A stretch of DNA of 64,000 nt from Pseudomonadota bacterium (GTDB lineage Bacteria; Desulfobacterota; Desulfovibrionia; Desulfovibrionales; Desulfovibrionaceae): positions 1 through 64,000 of the forward strand of contig JAHJLB010000023.1 in the NCBI GenBank assembly GCA_018822105.1, given 5' to 3'. Below, one piece after another: positions 1 to 8,364 of the stretch. The notes under the pieces were generated by a model that searched no databases, was not told the origin of the DNA, and worked only from the letters and a program-made list of their open reading frames with translations. A program made the position numbers and the translations under genes. The first letter of the stretch is position 1. Every line of letters begins with the position of its first letter.

Positions 1-1
1 C

Positions 2-202
2 AGCGCCCCGCGCCTGGCGCCCGCGCCCGCGCCGCCGCCGCGCTCGGTCATGGACAGCGCCAGCACCAGGCTCGGCCTGTGCGAGCACAAGATTTTCGGG
101 CAGGGGAAGATCATCGCCGAGATTCCGCCGGACAAGTACCGGGTGAACTTCCCCGGCTTCGGCCTCAAGGTCATCGTCAAGGACTACCTGAAGCTGATCT
201 AG
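2..202 (+). CDS. C-terminal end of a probable UvrD/PcrA-family helicase (partial)
   Basis: An open frame runs in from the window edge and stops at 200-202. The last 66 residues are a Pro/Ala-rich linker followed by a compact tail with the pattern hydrophobic-C-EHKIFGQGKIIAEI and VNFPGFGLKVIVKDYLKL. This resembles the small beta-rich tail (H-x2-FG-x-G-x-V ... V-x-F) that ends UvrD/PcrA helicases and binds RNA polymerase. The helicase motifs themselves lie outside the window, so the call rests on the tail only. Another protein carrying a Tudor-like tail is possible. Confidence 0.5.
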   Translation, partial: SAPRLAPAPAPPPRSVMDSASTRLGLCEHKIFGQGKIIAEIPPDKYRVNFPGFGLKVIVKDYLKLI

Positions 203-269
203 CCTCCACGCGCCCCGCGCACCGTGCCGGAAACGCAACACGCGGCCCGGCGAACAAAAGCAGGAACCA

Positions 270-521
270 ATGTCCGACGACGCCGACAAGGCCCAGATCC
301 ACGAAGCCGAATTCCTGGCGCGCTCAATGGCAGGCGCCAAAAGCGCCGGCGGCCCGGAGCCGGTCGTCATCGACGGCGCGCTCTGCTGCGCGGAGTGCGA
401 GACCAAGATTCCTCCGGCCAGGCTGGCGGCCAGGCCGGGCGTGGGCCTGTGCGTGGCCTGCCAGGAGGAGCTGGAAAAGGGGGCGCGGGAGTCGGGAGAG
501 CGGGAGAAGACGCGGGAATAG
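270..521 (+). CDS. Small DksA/TraR-type C4 zinc finger protein
   Basis: An 83-residue protein with a short helical N-terminus (about 1-37) and a four-cysteine zinc finger (about 39-64): CCAEC, then IPPAR, then GLCVACQ. The finger with its I-P-x-x-R core is the signature of the DksA/TraR C4 family, whose members bind the RNA polymerase secondary channel. It is far shorter than DksA (about 150 aa) and lacks the long coiled coil, so it is closer to TraR or phage-type members. Its role in transcription control is inferred. It ends at an amber stop. Downstream, in the same frame, codons still look structured up to the AT-rich gene at 632. Confidence 0.75.
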   Translation: MSDDADKAQIHEAEFLARSMAGAKSAGGPEPVVIDGALCCAECETKIPPARLAARPGVGLCVACQEELEKGARESGEREKTRE

Positions 522-631
522 GGGCGGTTTCGCCGGGCGCGGGACCGGGACGGCTGCCCCCCCGGCTACGGGCCCAAGGCCACCATCAAGGGCTGTCCGG
601 AGTTGTTATGTTTTAAGCAGGCAATGCCTAG

Positions 632-1159
632 CTATGCGATATCACTTGCGAGAGCAGTGTATTCGCTATCATCAATCTCATTCCTATCTCGCATTTTTGA
701 CAGCATCAGTAGCAACTCTGCACCATTTGGAGCAAGTTGTGCGATACTCTTGCCTTCAATAAAGTCATCAACGCAGGCCACCAGAGCTGGAGACACTCCA
801 CACTTTGTTAGACTTTGAATCATGTCTTGCTTTTGTGGCAGGCTTAATGTCCCTTCCAGCAACCATCCATTACTGAGGACTTTTACATCTCGCATCCACT
901 TAGTGTTCTTTGAAATATATGAGTTCCCGCTCCCGTGCCTATTATAGACAGCTATGCAATTATAAAACTTATCTTCATTGCCAGCGGCGATCAGACGGAG
1001 GATAAAAAGCAATCGCTCTATTTGAGTGTTCTTCGCTAAAGTGCCATCCAAAAGTGCTTGATGCCCAAGTGGTGGGGCGGAACGCTCCCACTTCAGCATT
1101 TTTGCATAATATAAATATTCAACGGTATTTCGCAACTCCATGCCCAAGCCCCCATACAA
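632..1159 (-). CDS. Hypothetical protein, AT-rich orphan
   Basis: A 175-residue protein I do not recognise. It is mostly helical in appearance and rich in Leu and Asn, with no obvious signal peptide or membrane span. Base composition drops sharply compared with both neighbours (many A/T third positions), which suggests recent horizontal acquisition. The first ATG (1159) has no good ribosome-binding site. The second ATG at 1141 is preceded by a GGGGGCT stretch at reasonable spacing and may be the real start, giving 169 aa. It sits alone between a DksA-like gene and an HD-GYP gene. Confidence 0.55.
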   Translation of the reverse strand: MYGGLGMELRNTVEYLYYAKMLKWERSAPPLGHQALLDGTLAKNTQIERLLFILRLIAAGNEDKFYNCIAVYNRHGSGNSYISKNTKWMRDVKVLSNGWLLEGTLSLPQKQDMIQSLTKCGVSPALVACVDDFIEGKSIAQLAPNGAELLLMLSKMRDRNEIDDSEYTALASDIA

Positions 1160-1202
1160 TCTGTCCGGTGCCCCCTGACCTCTGCGTTTCCGTCCGCCAT
1201 CC

Positions 1203-2906
1203 CTACCCAGCAGGCGGCGGAGGCGGGGCGATTTCGTCGATCTGCTCCGGCTTCAGGTGCGCCTCGGCGTACTGCCCCACCGCCCCGCTCTGCAAAAACA
1301 GGTTGAAGACATCCGCGTCCACGTGCTTGTCCTTGACCATGAAGCCCAGGATCTTCACGGCCTGAGAGAGCTTCATGGGCTCCTTGTAGGGCCGGTCCGC
1401 GGCCGTCAGGGCCTCGAAGACGTCGGCCACGGCCAGGATGCGCGCCTGGAGCGACAGGGCGTCGCCGCCGATGTGGTTGGGATAGCCCGTGCCGTCGAGC
1501 TTCTCGTGGTGGCTTCCGGCGAACTCCGGAATGCGCGCCAGGCGCTTGGGGAAGGGCAGCCGGCCCAGCATGTCGAAGGTGACCACGGTGTGGTCCTCGA
1601 TGATCTTGCGCTCGGCGTCGGTGAGGGTGCCCTTGCGGATGCAGAGGTTCTGCACCTCGTCCTCGCTCAGCCAGGGCTTCTGTTCGCCGCCGTCATCAAA
1701 GGTGCGCGCGGCGATGTCCTTGACCCTCTTGATGCGCTCGTCGCTCATGAACTCGCCGGGTCTGTTGCAGGACTCCACAAAGGCGAGGTCGGCCTCCAGG
1801 TCCTGGCGGCGCTTCTCCATGTCCTCGGTCAAGGTGAACATCTCCGAGCGCGAGGCACCGTTCCCGGCCATCTCCAGCAGCTTTTCCAGCAGTTCGGCCT
1901 GCAGGGCCTTGCCGATGAGCCGGAAGCGCGCGCGGACGATCTCGATGCGGTCCACGATGGCCTCAAGCTTGGTGGACTTGTCCACCACGTGCACGGGCGT
2001 GGTGATCTTGCCCACGTCGTGCATCCAGGCCGCGAGCTTGAGCTCCTCCAGTTCGTCGACGCTGAAGCGCACGTCCGCGTAGGGCCCTTCGCTCTGGGCG
2101 TTGATGGACTCGGCGATGCGCATGGTCAGGTCCACCACGCGGTCGATGTGGCCCCGGGTGTAGGGGCTTTTGGCGTCGATGGCCGCGGCGATGCTCTGCA
2201 TGAAGGAGTACAGAAGCTCCTTCAGGCCGTTGATGAGCTGGGTGTTGGTCAGGGCCACCGCGGCCTGGGAGGCCAGGGAGCGCACGGCCTCCAGCCTCTC
2301 CTGGGAGAAGCCTACCACCTGCTCGGAATTCTTGTCCTTGGCGTTCAGGAGCTGCAAGACGCCGATGATCTCGTGCTCGTGGTTTTCCATGGGCATTACC
2401 AGCATGGACTGGGAGTGGTAGCCCGTGGACTCGTCGTAGCGGCGGGTGCCGGAAAAGTCGAAGCCCTCGGCGCAGTATACGTCGTCGATGTTCACGTACT
2501 CGCGGGTCAGGGCCACGTGGGAGGAGACGTTGGCGTGGTTGGGTTCGCCCTCCGGCGTGTACAGATGCACCGGGGGCAGGGTCACGGCGTTGCCGCTGGT
2601 GCCGCCCAGGCGCACGTTCATGGTGTCGTTCTGCAGGACCACGAACTCCAGCTTCATGCCAGTGTGGTCCACGATGTACAGGGTGCCGGCGTCGGCGTTG
2701 GTGAGGGAGCGGGCCAGCTCCACGATCATCTCCAGCAGCCGGTTGCGGTCCTGCTCCGCCGAAAGGGCCATGCCTATCTCCGAGAGGCGGTGCACGTGCC
2801 GGTTCAGCCAGGCCACCTGCTCGCGCAACTCCTCCAGGGTGGACGGCGCCTGCTCCGTCATGGGAGCGGCGCTGACGTCCGCTGAATCCGTAGGCTCCTC
2901 GTTCAT
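1203..2906 (-). CDS. GAF and HD-GYP domain protein, probable c-di-GMP phosphodiesterase
   Basis: A 567-residue soluble signalling protein. Residues about 20-45 form a short helix, about 48-223 a GAF sensor domain, and about 240 onward an HD-GYP domain. The metal-binding HD is in WMHDVGK (about 295-301). The HHEKLDGTGYP signature lies near 466-476, followed by ADRPYK. HD-GYP enzymes hydrolyse cyclic di-GMP to GMP. The gap of about 165 residues between HD and HHEKLDGTGYP is longer than usual and holds a charged helical insert. The start chosen is the ATG at 2904-2906 (MNEEPT), preceded by GGGGTG. Longer in-frame starts exist, but that extension looks non-coding. It is divergent from cdsA. Confidence 0.88.
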   Translation of the reverse strand: MNEEPTDSADVSAAPMTEQAPSTLEELREQVAWLNRHVHRLSEIGMALSAEQDRNRLLEMIVELARSLTNADAGTLYIVDHTGMKLEFVVLQNDTMNVRLGGTSGNAVTLPPVHLYTPEGEPNHANVSSHVALTREYVNIDDVYCAEGFDFSGTRRYDESTGYHSQSMLVMPMENHEHEIIGVLQLLNAKDKNSEQVVGFSQERLEAVRSLASQAAVALTNTQLINGLKELLYSFMQSIAAAIDAKSPYTRGHIDRVVDLTMRIAESINAQSEGPYADVRFSVDELEELKLAAWMHDVGKITTPVHVVDKSTKLEAIVDRIEIVRARFRLIGKALQAELLEKLLEMAGNGASRSEMFTLTEDMEKRRQDLEADLAFVESCNRPGEFMSDERIKRVKDIAARTFDDGGEQKPWLSEDEVQNLCIRKGTLTDAERKIIEDHTVVTFDMLGRLPFPKRLARIPEFAGSHHEKLDGTGYPNHIGGDALSLQARILAVADVFEALTAADRPYKEPMKLSQAVKILGFMVKDKHVDADVFNLFLQSGAVGQYAEAHLKPEQIDEIAPPPPPAG

Positions 2907-3082
2907 GCTCACCCCGCGAAAACTTTTGGGAAGGAATTGGTCGGACACGACGACGCAACCGATACGCTTCGTAGCACACTCCCCCGGCCGATGGAAAGGG
3001 GGAAGGCCCAGGTTGCCCGCCGCACGGGAATAGAATAGGGTCCAGCTCGCGCCAAGGCGCTCAGCTGCAATCAGGAGCATAC

Positions 3083-3889
3083 GTGCAGGCATCCACGCAT
3101 CAGCAACGAATCTTCACCGCAGGCCTTGCCGTGGCCCTCGTGAGCCTGGCCCTGTGGCAGGGCGGCGTGCTGGTCACGCTGCTTTTGCTGGCCCTGTGCG
3201 CCCTGGGCCAGTGGGAGTTCACCGACATGTTCCGCCCCGGCCCGGAGCACAAGCCCCTGCGCCTCACGGGCGTGGCCCTGGGCGCGGCGCTGGTGCTGGC
3301 GGCCCAGCTGGGCGGGCCCAACGCGGCGCTCTGGACCTTCGCCGCCTGCTTCTGGTTTCTGGCCCTGCGCTTCCTGCTCCGCTTCGGCAGGGAGCAGGCC
3401 GCGGCCAGCTTTGACGACGAGCTGGTCCTGCTGGCCTCCCTGGCCTATATCCCGCTCATGCTCCAACTGCTTTTGATCCTCTCCACGCGCGAGATCGTGC
3501 TGGTGATCCTGTCCACCACCTTCTCAGACACGGCGGCCTTTTATGCCGGCACCCTGTGGGGCAAGCGCAAGATCTGGCCCAAGGTGAGCCCAAAAAAATC
3601 CTGGGCCGGCAGCATCGGCGGACTTCTTGGCTGCATGCTGGGCGTGGCGGTCTACGGCCTGTACCTCGGACAGGCCCCGCTTCCGGCCTGGCTCATGCTG
3701 GGCGCGCTGCTCAACCTGGCCGCGCAGCTGGGCGACTTCTTCGAATCCGCCCTCAAGCGCTGCCTGGACGTGAAGGACTCCGGCACGCTTCTGCCCGGCC
3801 ACGGCGGCCTGCTCGACCGCATCGACAGCCTGCTTCTGGCCCTGCCCTGCTACGCCCTCCTGCGGCTGATCCAGCCCTTTTTCCCCTAA
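3083..3889 (+). CDS. cdsA: Phosphatidate cytidylyltransferase
   Basis: A 268-residue polytopic membrane enzyme that makes CDP-diacylglycerol from phosphatidate and CTP, the branch point of phospholipid synthesis. Repeated hydrophobic segments run through the protein. The C-terminal CDP-diglyceride synthetase signature is clear: S-x-L-K-R-x-x-x-x-K-D followed by LLPGHGGLLDRIDS. The start is GTG at 3083, with a CAGGAG ribosome-binding site six bases upstream. It is the first gene of a cdsA-dxr-rseP-tsaB run. The uppS, frr and pyrH genes that often precede cdsA are absent; an HD-GYP gene diverges instead. Confidence 0.93.
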   Translation: MQASTHQQRIFTAGLAVALVSLALWQGGVLVTLLLLALCALGQWEFTDMFRPGPEHKPLRLTGVALGAALVLAAQLGGPNAALWTFAACFWFLALRFLLRFGREQAAASFDDELVLLASLAYIPLMLQLLLILSTREIVLVILSTTFSDTAAFYAGTLWGKRKIWPKVSPKKSWAGSIGGLLGCMLGVAVYGLYLGQAPLPAWLMLGALLNLAAQLGDFFESALKRCLDVKDSGTLLPGHGGLLDRIDSLLLALPCYALLRLIQPFFP

Positions 3890-3898
3890 GGCCGGCGC

Positions 3899-5116
3899 GT
3901 GAAGACCTACATCTCCCTCTGGCCCGCACAAGCCCCTGAGCTGCCCTTCCCCCGCAGCGTGGCCATCCTGGGCTCCACCGGCTCCATCGGCGTCAGCGCC
4001 CTCTCGGTCATCGCCCAGCACCCGGACCTGTTTTGCGTGGCCGCCCTGGCCGGCGGCCGCAACGCCCAGCGCCTGGCCGAGCAGGCCGCGCACTTCCGCC
4101 CCGGGGTGCTGGCCGTGCTCGATGAAGCCGTGGCCAGGGAGCTGAAAGCCCTGCTCCCTGCGGGCTACGCACCGGAGATTCTTTTCGGCCAGGAGGCCTA
4201 CGAGGCCGTGGCCGCCATGCCCGGCACGGACCTCGTGCTCTCGGCCATTGTGGGCGCGGCGGGCTTTCTGCCCACCCTGGCCGCGGCGAAGGCGGGCAAG
4301 CGCATCGCCCTGGCCAACAAAGAGAGCCTGGTGCTGGGCGGGCGGCTCATCCGCGCGGCCTGCAGGGCCTCCGGCGCGGTGGTCCTGCCCGTGGACTCCG
4401 AGCACAACGCGCTGTTCCAGGCCCTGTGCGGGCACAACGGGGACGCCGACCTGGCCAGGCTCATCCTCACAGCCTCGGGCGGGCCCTTCCGCGGCAAGGA
4501 CGCCGCCTTCCTGGCCGCCGTCACCCCGGCCCAGGCCCTCAATCACCCCAACTGGAGCATGGGCGCCAAGATCTCCATCGACTCGGCCACGCTCATGAAC
4601 AAGGGCCTGGAGGTCATCGAGGCCTGCCACCTCTACGGCCTGCCCGTCTCGCGCGTGGAGGTGCTCGTGCACCCGCAGAGCCTCGTGCACTCCCTGGCGG
4701 AGTATGTGGACGGCTCGCAACTGGCGCACCTGGGCCTGCCGGACATGCGCATCCCCATCGCGCACAGCCTGTGCTACCCGCGCCGGGTGGCCCTGGACAT
4801 GCCCCGGCTGGACCTTGCGCAGGCGGGCGATTTGACCTTCGAGGCCCCTGACGAGGCCCTGTTCCCCTGCCTGGGCCTGGCCAAGGCGGCCTTTGCCGCC
4901 AGCCACAGCCACCCCGTGGCCCTGAACGCCGCCAACGAGGTGGCCGTGGACCTGTTCCTGCAGGGCCGCATCGGCTTTCCGGACATTCCCCGGCTCATCG
5001 AGGCCGCCCTGGCCCGGCACACGGCGCTCAAGGAAAACTGCAGCGCGGCCGAGCTCATCGCCGCCGACACCGAGACGCGGCGCCAGACCCTGGCCGCCGC
5101 CGCAACCAACGCGTAA
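3899..5116 (+). CDS. dxr: 1-deoxy-D-xylulose 5-phosphate reductoisomerase
   Basis: A 405-residue cytosolic enzyme that converts 1-deoxyxylulose 5-phosphate to 2-C-methylerythritol 4-phosphate with NADPH, the committed step of the MEP isoprenoid pathway. The NADPH-binding GSTGSIG lies near residue 23, ANKESLVLGG near 140, and the metal/substrate segment SEHNALFQAL follows. NHPNWSMGAKISIDSATLMN is also fully conserved. The start is GTG, nine bases after the cdsA stop, so translation is probably coupled. The order cdsA-dxr-rseP is widespread in bacteria. Confidence 0.95.
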   Translation: MKTYISLWPAQAPELPFPRSVAILGSTGSIGVSALSVIAQHPDLFCVAALAGGRNAQRLAEQAAHFRPGVLAVLDEAVARELKALLPAGYAPEILFGQEAYEAVAAMPGTDLVLSAIVGAAGFLPTLAAAKAGKRIALANKESLVLGGRLIRAACRASGAVVLPVDSEHNALFQALCGHNGDADLARLILTASGGPFRGKDAAFLAAVTPAQALNHPNWSMGAKISIDSATLMNKGLEVIEACHLYGLPVSRVEVLVHPQSLVHSLAEYVDGSQLAHLGLPDMRIPIAHSLCYPRRVALDMPRLDLAQAGDLTFEAPDEALFPCLGLAKAAFAASHSHPVALNAANEVAVDLFLQGRIGFPDIPRLIEAALARHTALKENCSAAELIAADTETRRQTLAAAATNA

Positions 5117-5150
5117 CGCGTCCCGCAAGCGGACGCTCAAGGAGTTCATA

Positions 5151-6212
5151 GTGGGAGCCATCGCCGTTCTGCTGGTCCTGGGGGGCCTGATATTCTTCCA
5201 CGAGCTGGGCCATTTCCTGATGGCCCGCATGCTGGGCATAGGGGTCAAGGCCTTTGCCCTGGGCTTCGGGCCCAAGCTCCTGTCCTTCCAGTGGGGCCTC
5301 ACCGAGTACCGCCTCTGCGCCGTGCCCCTGGGCGGCTACGTCATGCTGGCGGGCGAATCGCCGGACAACGAGGAGGAGCCGAGCATCCCCAAGGGCCTGC
5401 TCTTCTCCGCGCGGCCCGTGTGGCAGCGCATGTGCGTGGTGGCCGCCGGCCCGGTGTTCAATTTCCTGCTGGCCTGGGGCATCTACTGGGCGCTCTTCGC
5501 CTCCCAGGGACAGATGGGCCTGGCCCCGGTCATCGGGCAGGTGCTGCCGGAGACCCCGGCGGCCGCGGCCGGCATCGCCCCCGGCGACACCGTGCTCTCC
5601 ATCGACGGCCACTCCATCACCTTCTGGGAGGAGCTGACCGAGAGGGTCCAGAACTCCAAGGGCCGCTCCCTGGTGCTGGAGATCAAGCGCGGGAAGGAGC
5701 GCCTCGCCCTATCCGTGGCGCCGGAAATGCGCCCGCGCAAAAACGTCTTCGGCGAGACCGTGTCCACGCCCACCATGGGCATCGTCGCGGCCAAGGAGAT
5801 CATCACCCTGGAGCTGGACGGGGCGCAGAGCCTCAAGCTCTCGGGCAAGGAGACCTGGAAGGCCATCGTGAACATGGTCACCGCGCTCATCAAGATGATC
5901 GAGCGGGTCATTCCGGCGGACTCCATCGGCGGGCCCATCCTCATCGCCCAGCTCATCAGCCGCGAGGCCGAGGGCGGCATGGTGGGGCTCATGGCCCTGG
6001 CCGCCGCCCTCTCCGCCAACCTGGGCTTCGTGAACCTTCTGCCCATCCCGGTGCTCGACGGCGGGCACCTGGTGATCTTCGGCCTGGAGGCCGTGACCCG
6101 CAAGCCGCTGGGCCTGCGCGCGCGGGCCATGGCCATCCGCGTGGGCATCGCCATGCTGGCGGCGATCATGATTCTGGCGACCTACAATGACCTGCGCCGA
6201 CTCCTCCAGTGA
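5151..6212 (+). CDS. rseP: Site-2 intramembrane zinc metalloprotease RseP
   Basis: A 353-residue inner-membrane protease of the RseP/S2P family, which cleaves anti-sigma factors or signal peptides inside the membrane. The zinc motif HELGH is at residues 17-21 in the first membrane helix. A periplasmic PDZ domain spans about 115-190. The third ligand motif, PIPVLDGGH, is near the C-terminus. It carries one PDZ domain rather than the two of E. coli RseP, typical of shorter family members. The start is GTG at 5151 with AAGGAG upstream. The stop overlaps the next gene by 26 bases. Confidence 0.93.
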   Translation: MGAIAVLLVLGGLIFFHELGHFLMARMLGIGVKAFALGFGPKLLSFQWGLTEYRLCAVPLGGYVMLAGESPDNEEEPSIPKGLLFSARPVWQRMCVVAAGPVFNFLLAWGIYWALFASQGQMGLAPVIGQVLPETPAAAAGIAPGDTVLSIDGHSITFWEELTERVQNSKGRSLVLEIKRGKERLALSVAPEMRPRKNVFGETVSTPTMGIVAAKEIITLELDGAQSLKLSGKETWKAIVNMVTALIKMIERVIPADSIGGPILIAQLISREAEGGMVGLMALAAALSANLGFVNLLPIPVLDGGHLVIFGLEAVTRKPLGLRARAMAIRVGIAMLAAIMILATYNDLRRLLQ

Positions 6213-6984
6213 CCCTGGGCTCCTGCTGGCCCTGAACGGGGCCGACGAACGCCTGCAGATGGCCCTGGGCCGCATGGAGGCCGGAGGCCTGACGCTGCTG
6301 GCCGCGCAGGAGTGGACCGTGCCCGGCTGCGCCGTGCGCTTTCTGGCTCCGGGCATCCGGCAGATGCTGGACGGCCTGGGCCTGGAGGCCGGGCAGGTGC
6401 GGCGCATGGCCTGCGTGGTGGGGCCGGGCAGCTTCACGGGCCTGCGCATGTCCCTGGCCCTGGTGCAGGGCCTGGCCGCGGCCACGGGCGCCGAGCTGGC
6501 CGGGCTGCAGCACCTGGAGCTGCTGGCCGGGGAGGCGGCGCAACTGACCCAGGGGGCCGTGGCCGCCCTGGTCTGGTCGCGCCGGGGACATGTCTATGCC
6601 CAGGCTTTTCAGCGCGGCGAAAACCAGGCCACGGCCCTCGGGCTCATGCAGGCGCTGCCCCTGGAGGCCATGCCGGAGTTCCTGGCCGCCCTGCCCCGCC
6701 CCGCAAGCCTTTTGGGCGGCGGCCTGCGCCGCAACCTGGCCTTCTTCCAGGAGCTGGCCGGCCGCGACCCCGGCCTCTTCCTCCTGCCCGCCGCCTGGGA
6801 CGCCCCGCGACCCGCCGCCCTGCTGGCCCATGCCGGGCGCGCGGCCTTCGGCCCGGGCCCCCTTGAGCCCCTCTATCTGCGCGCCTCGGACGCCGAGGAA
6901 AACCTGACGGACTTCGCCGCCAGGCGCGGCCTGAACGCCGCCGAGGCCCAGGCCATCCTGGACCGCGGCAGCCGCACGGCCTGA
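6187..6984 (+). CDS. tsaB: tRNA N6-threonylcarbamoyladenosine synthesis protein TsaB
   Basis: A 265-residue member of the ASKHA-fold family. TsaB partners TsaD and TsaE to place the threonylcarbamoyl group on A37 of ANN-decoding tRNAs. The hallmark VGPGSFTGLRMSLALVQGLA lies near residues 77-96. The C-terminus ends with the usual PLYLR segment plus a short tail. The N-terminal ATP-like segment is weak (LLLALNGADE), as expected for a TsaB that does not need catalysis. The start overlaps the end of rseP by 26 bases, implying coupled translation. Confidence 0.87.
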   Translation: MTCADSSSDPGLLLALNGADERLQMALGRMEAGGLTLLAAQEWTVPGCAVRFLAPGIRQMLDGLGLEAGQVRRMACVVGPGSFTGLRMSLALVQGLAAATGAELAGLQHLELLAGEAAQLTQGAVAALVWSRRGHVYAQAFQRGENQATALGLMQALPLEAMPEFLAALPRPASLLGGGLRRNLAFFQELAGRDPGLFLLPAAWDAPRPAALLAHAGRAAFGPGPLEPLYLRASDAEENLTDFAARRGLNAAEAQAILDRGSRTA

Positions 6985-7029
6985 GAGAACACCCTTCCGC
7001 GATGGCTATGGGAGAGCTGCCGGGACGCC

Positions 7030-8364
7030 TCAGACGAGGAGGCGGTCCACGGTGTTGCCGAGCTGGCGGCCCAGGGGCGTCTGGTGGGCAATCTCGCGCT
7101 CCACGTTGATGATGCCCTTGAGCACCGTGGAGTGCTTGCGGCCGAGGCGGTCGCCGATGGCGGCGAGGGAAAGGTCGGTGTGGCGGCGGCAGAGGTAAAA
7201 GGCGGTGTTGCGGGCAAGGACGGTCTGCTGGCTGCGGCTTTTCGATTTCAGCTCGCCTTCGTCGATGCCGTAGGTTTTGCAGACGAAGGACACGATGCGC
7301 TCCAGGCTGGGCGCGTGCAGCTGCACCGCGTAGTTCTCCAGCACCTGCCAGGCCAGCTCCTCGCTGATCTGCTGGCCCAGGAGCCTGGCCTTGAGCACCA
7401 GGTTGTTCAGGCAGCTCTCCAGCTGGCGGATGTCCGTGGTCAGGCGTTCGGCCAGAAGCCCGGTGACATTGTCCGGCACCTGGACCTGGAGCGAGCGGGC
7501 CTTGCGGCGGAGGATCTCCTCGCGTGTGGCGTAGTCCGGGGCCTCCATGAGGGCCATGAAGCCCGAGGCGAAGCAGGACACGAGCTGCGGGTCCACGTCG
7601 GAGAGCTCGCGGGGCAGAAAGGAGCTGGTGAGCACCACCTTGCAGCCGCGCTGCTGCAGGGCCTTCAGGGTCAGCAGCAGCTCCTCCTGGAGCTTGCCCT
7701 TGCCCTGGAAGAAATGGATGTCCTCCAGGAGCAGCACATCGACGGATTCGCGGAATTCGGCCTTGAAGCGCGCGGCCTCGCGGGCCTTGATGGCCAGGAC
7801 CAGGCGCGTGGTGAACTCCTCGGCCGAGAGGCAGGCGATGGACACCCGGTCGCGGTTGGAGCGCTGCGCCAGCAGGCGGCCGATGGAATGCAGCAGATGC
7901 GTCTTGCCCAGGCCCGGGCCGGCGCTCAGGAACAGGTGGTCCGTGGACAGGGTGTTCGAGCAGATGCCCTTGGCCGCGGCGCAGGCCAGCTCGTTGCACG
8001 GCCCGACCACGAAATCGTCAAAGCTGAAGCGGAAGCGGCTGACGGACCTGGTCCTGGGCGCGTGCCCCAGGGGCAGAGCCATCGGGGCTGCGGTGCTCCG
8101 GGTCTGGACCTGGAGCACAGGGCGGGGCGGGCCCACGCTGACCAAGATCTCGAAACGCTTGCCCGTCAGCTCCAGGGCGGCCTCGCGTATGGTGTCCAAA
8201 AGGCGGTCGCGCACCCAGGCGGCCACGAACTCATTGGGGGCGGACAGATGCAGGGCGCTGTTCTCGACCTTGGCATCAAGAGGCTTGATCCAAAGGGTGA
8301 AAAGACCCTGTTCGAGTCGATTTTCGAGGATGGCGAGCAGTTTTGGCCAGAGGTCCGCATTCAT
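7030..8364 (-). CDS. dnaA: DnaA-type replication initiator, not linked to dnaN
   Basis: A 444-residue DnaA protein. Domain I is about 1-75. The AAA+ module has Walker A GPGLGKT (149-155) and Walker B LLLEDIHFF (209-217). Domain IV ends with a DnaA-box-binding motif, GRKHSTVLKGI, near the C-terminus. Two features depart from the usual pattern: the first Asp of the Walker B DD pair is Glu, and the linker domain II is short. The ATG at 8362-8364 (MNADLWPK) matches the usual DnaA N-terminus and is preferred over an in-frame ATG 12 codons upstream. Its neighbours are tsaB and hsp20 rather than dnaN, recF or gyrB. Some sulfate reducers carry two dnaA genes, so this may be the second copy. Confidence 0.85.
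   Translation of the reverse strand: MNADLWPKLLAILENRLEQGLFTLWIKPLDAKVENSALHLSAPNEFVAAWVRDRLLDTIREAALELTGKRFEILVSVGPPRPVLQVQTRSTAAPMALPLGHAPRTRSVSRFRFSFDDFVVGPCNELACAAAKGICSNTLSTDHLFLSAGPGLGKTHLLHSIGRLLAQRSNRDRVSIACLSAEEFTTRLVLAIKAREAARFKAEFRESVDVLLLEDIHFFQGKGKLQEELLLTLKALQQRGCKVVLTSSFLPRELSDVDPQLVSCFASGFMALMEAPDYATREEILRRKARSLQVQVPDNVTGLLAERLTTDIRQLESCLNNLVLKARLLGQQISEELAWQVLENYAVQLHAPSLERIVSFVCKTYGIDEGELKSKSRSQQTVLARNTAFYLCRRHTDLSLAAIGDRLGRKHSTVLKGIINVEREIAHQTPLGRQLGNTVDRLLV

Noticed and set aside
519-521. Pyrrolysine or read-through at the amber stop of the DksA-like gene
   Set aside because: No evidence of a pylT/pylS system in the window, and the C4 finger is complete before the stop.
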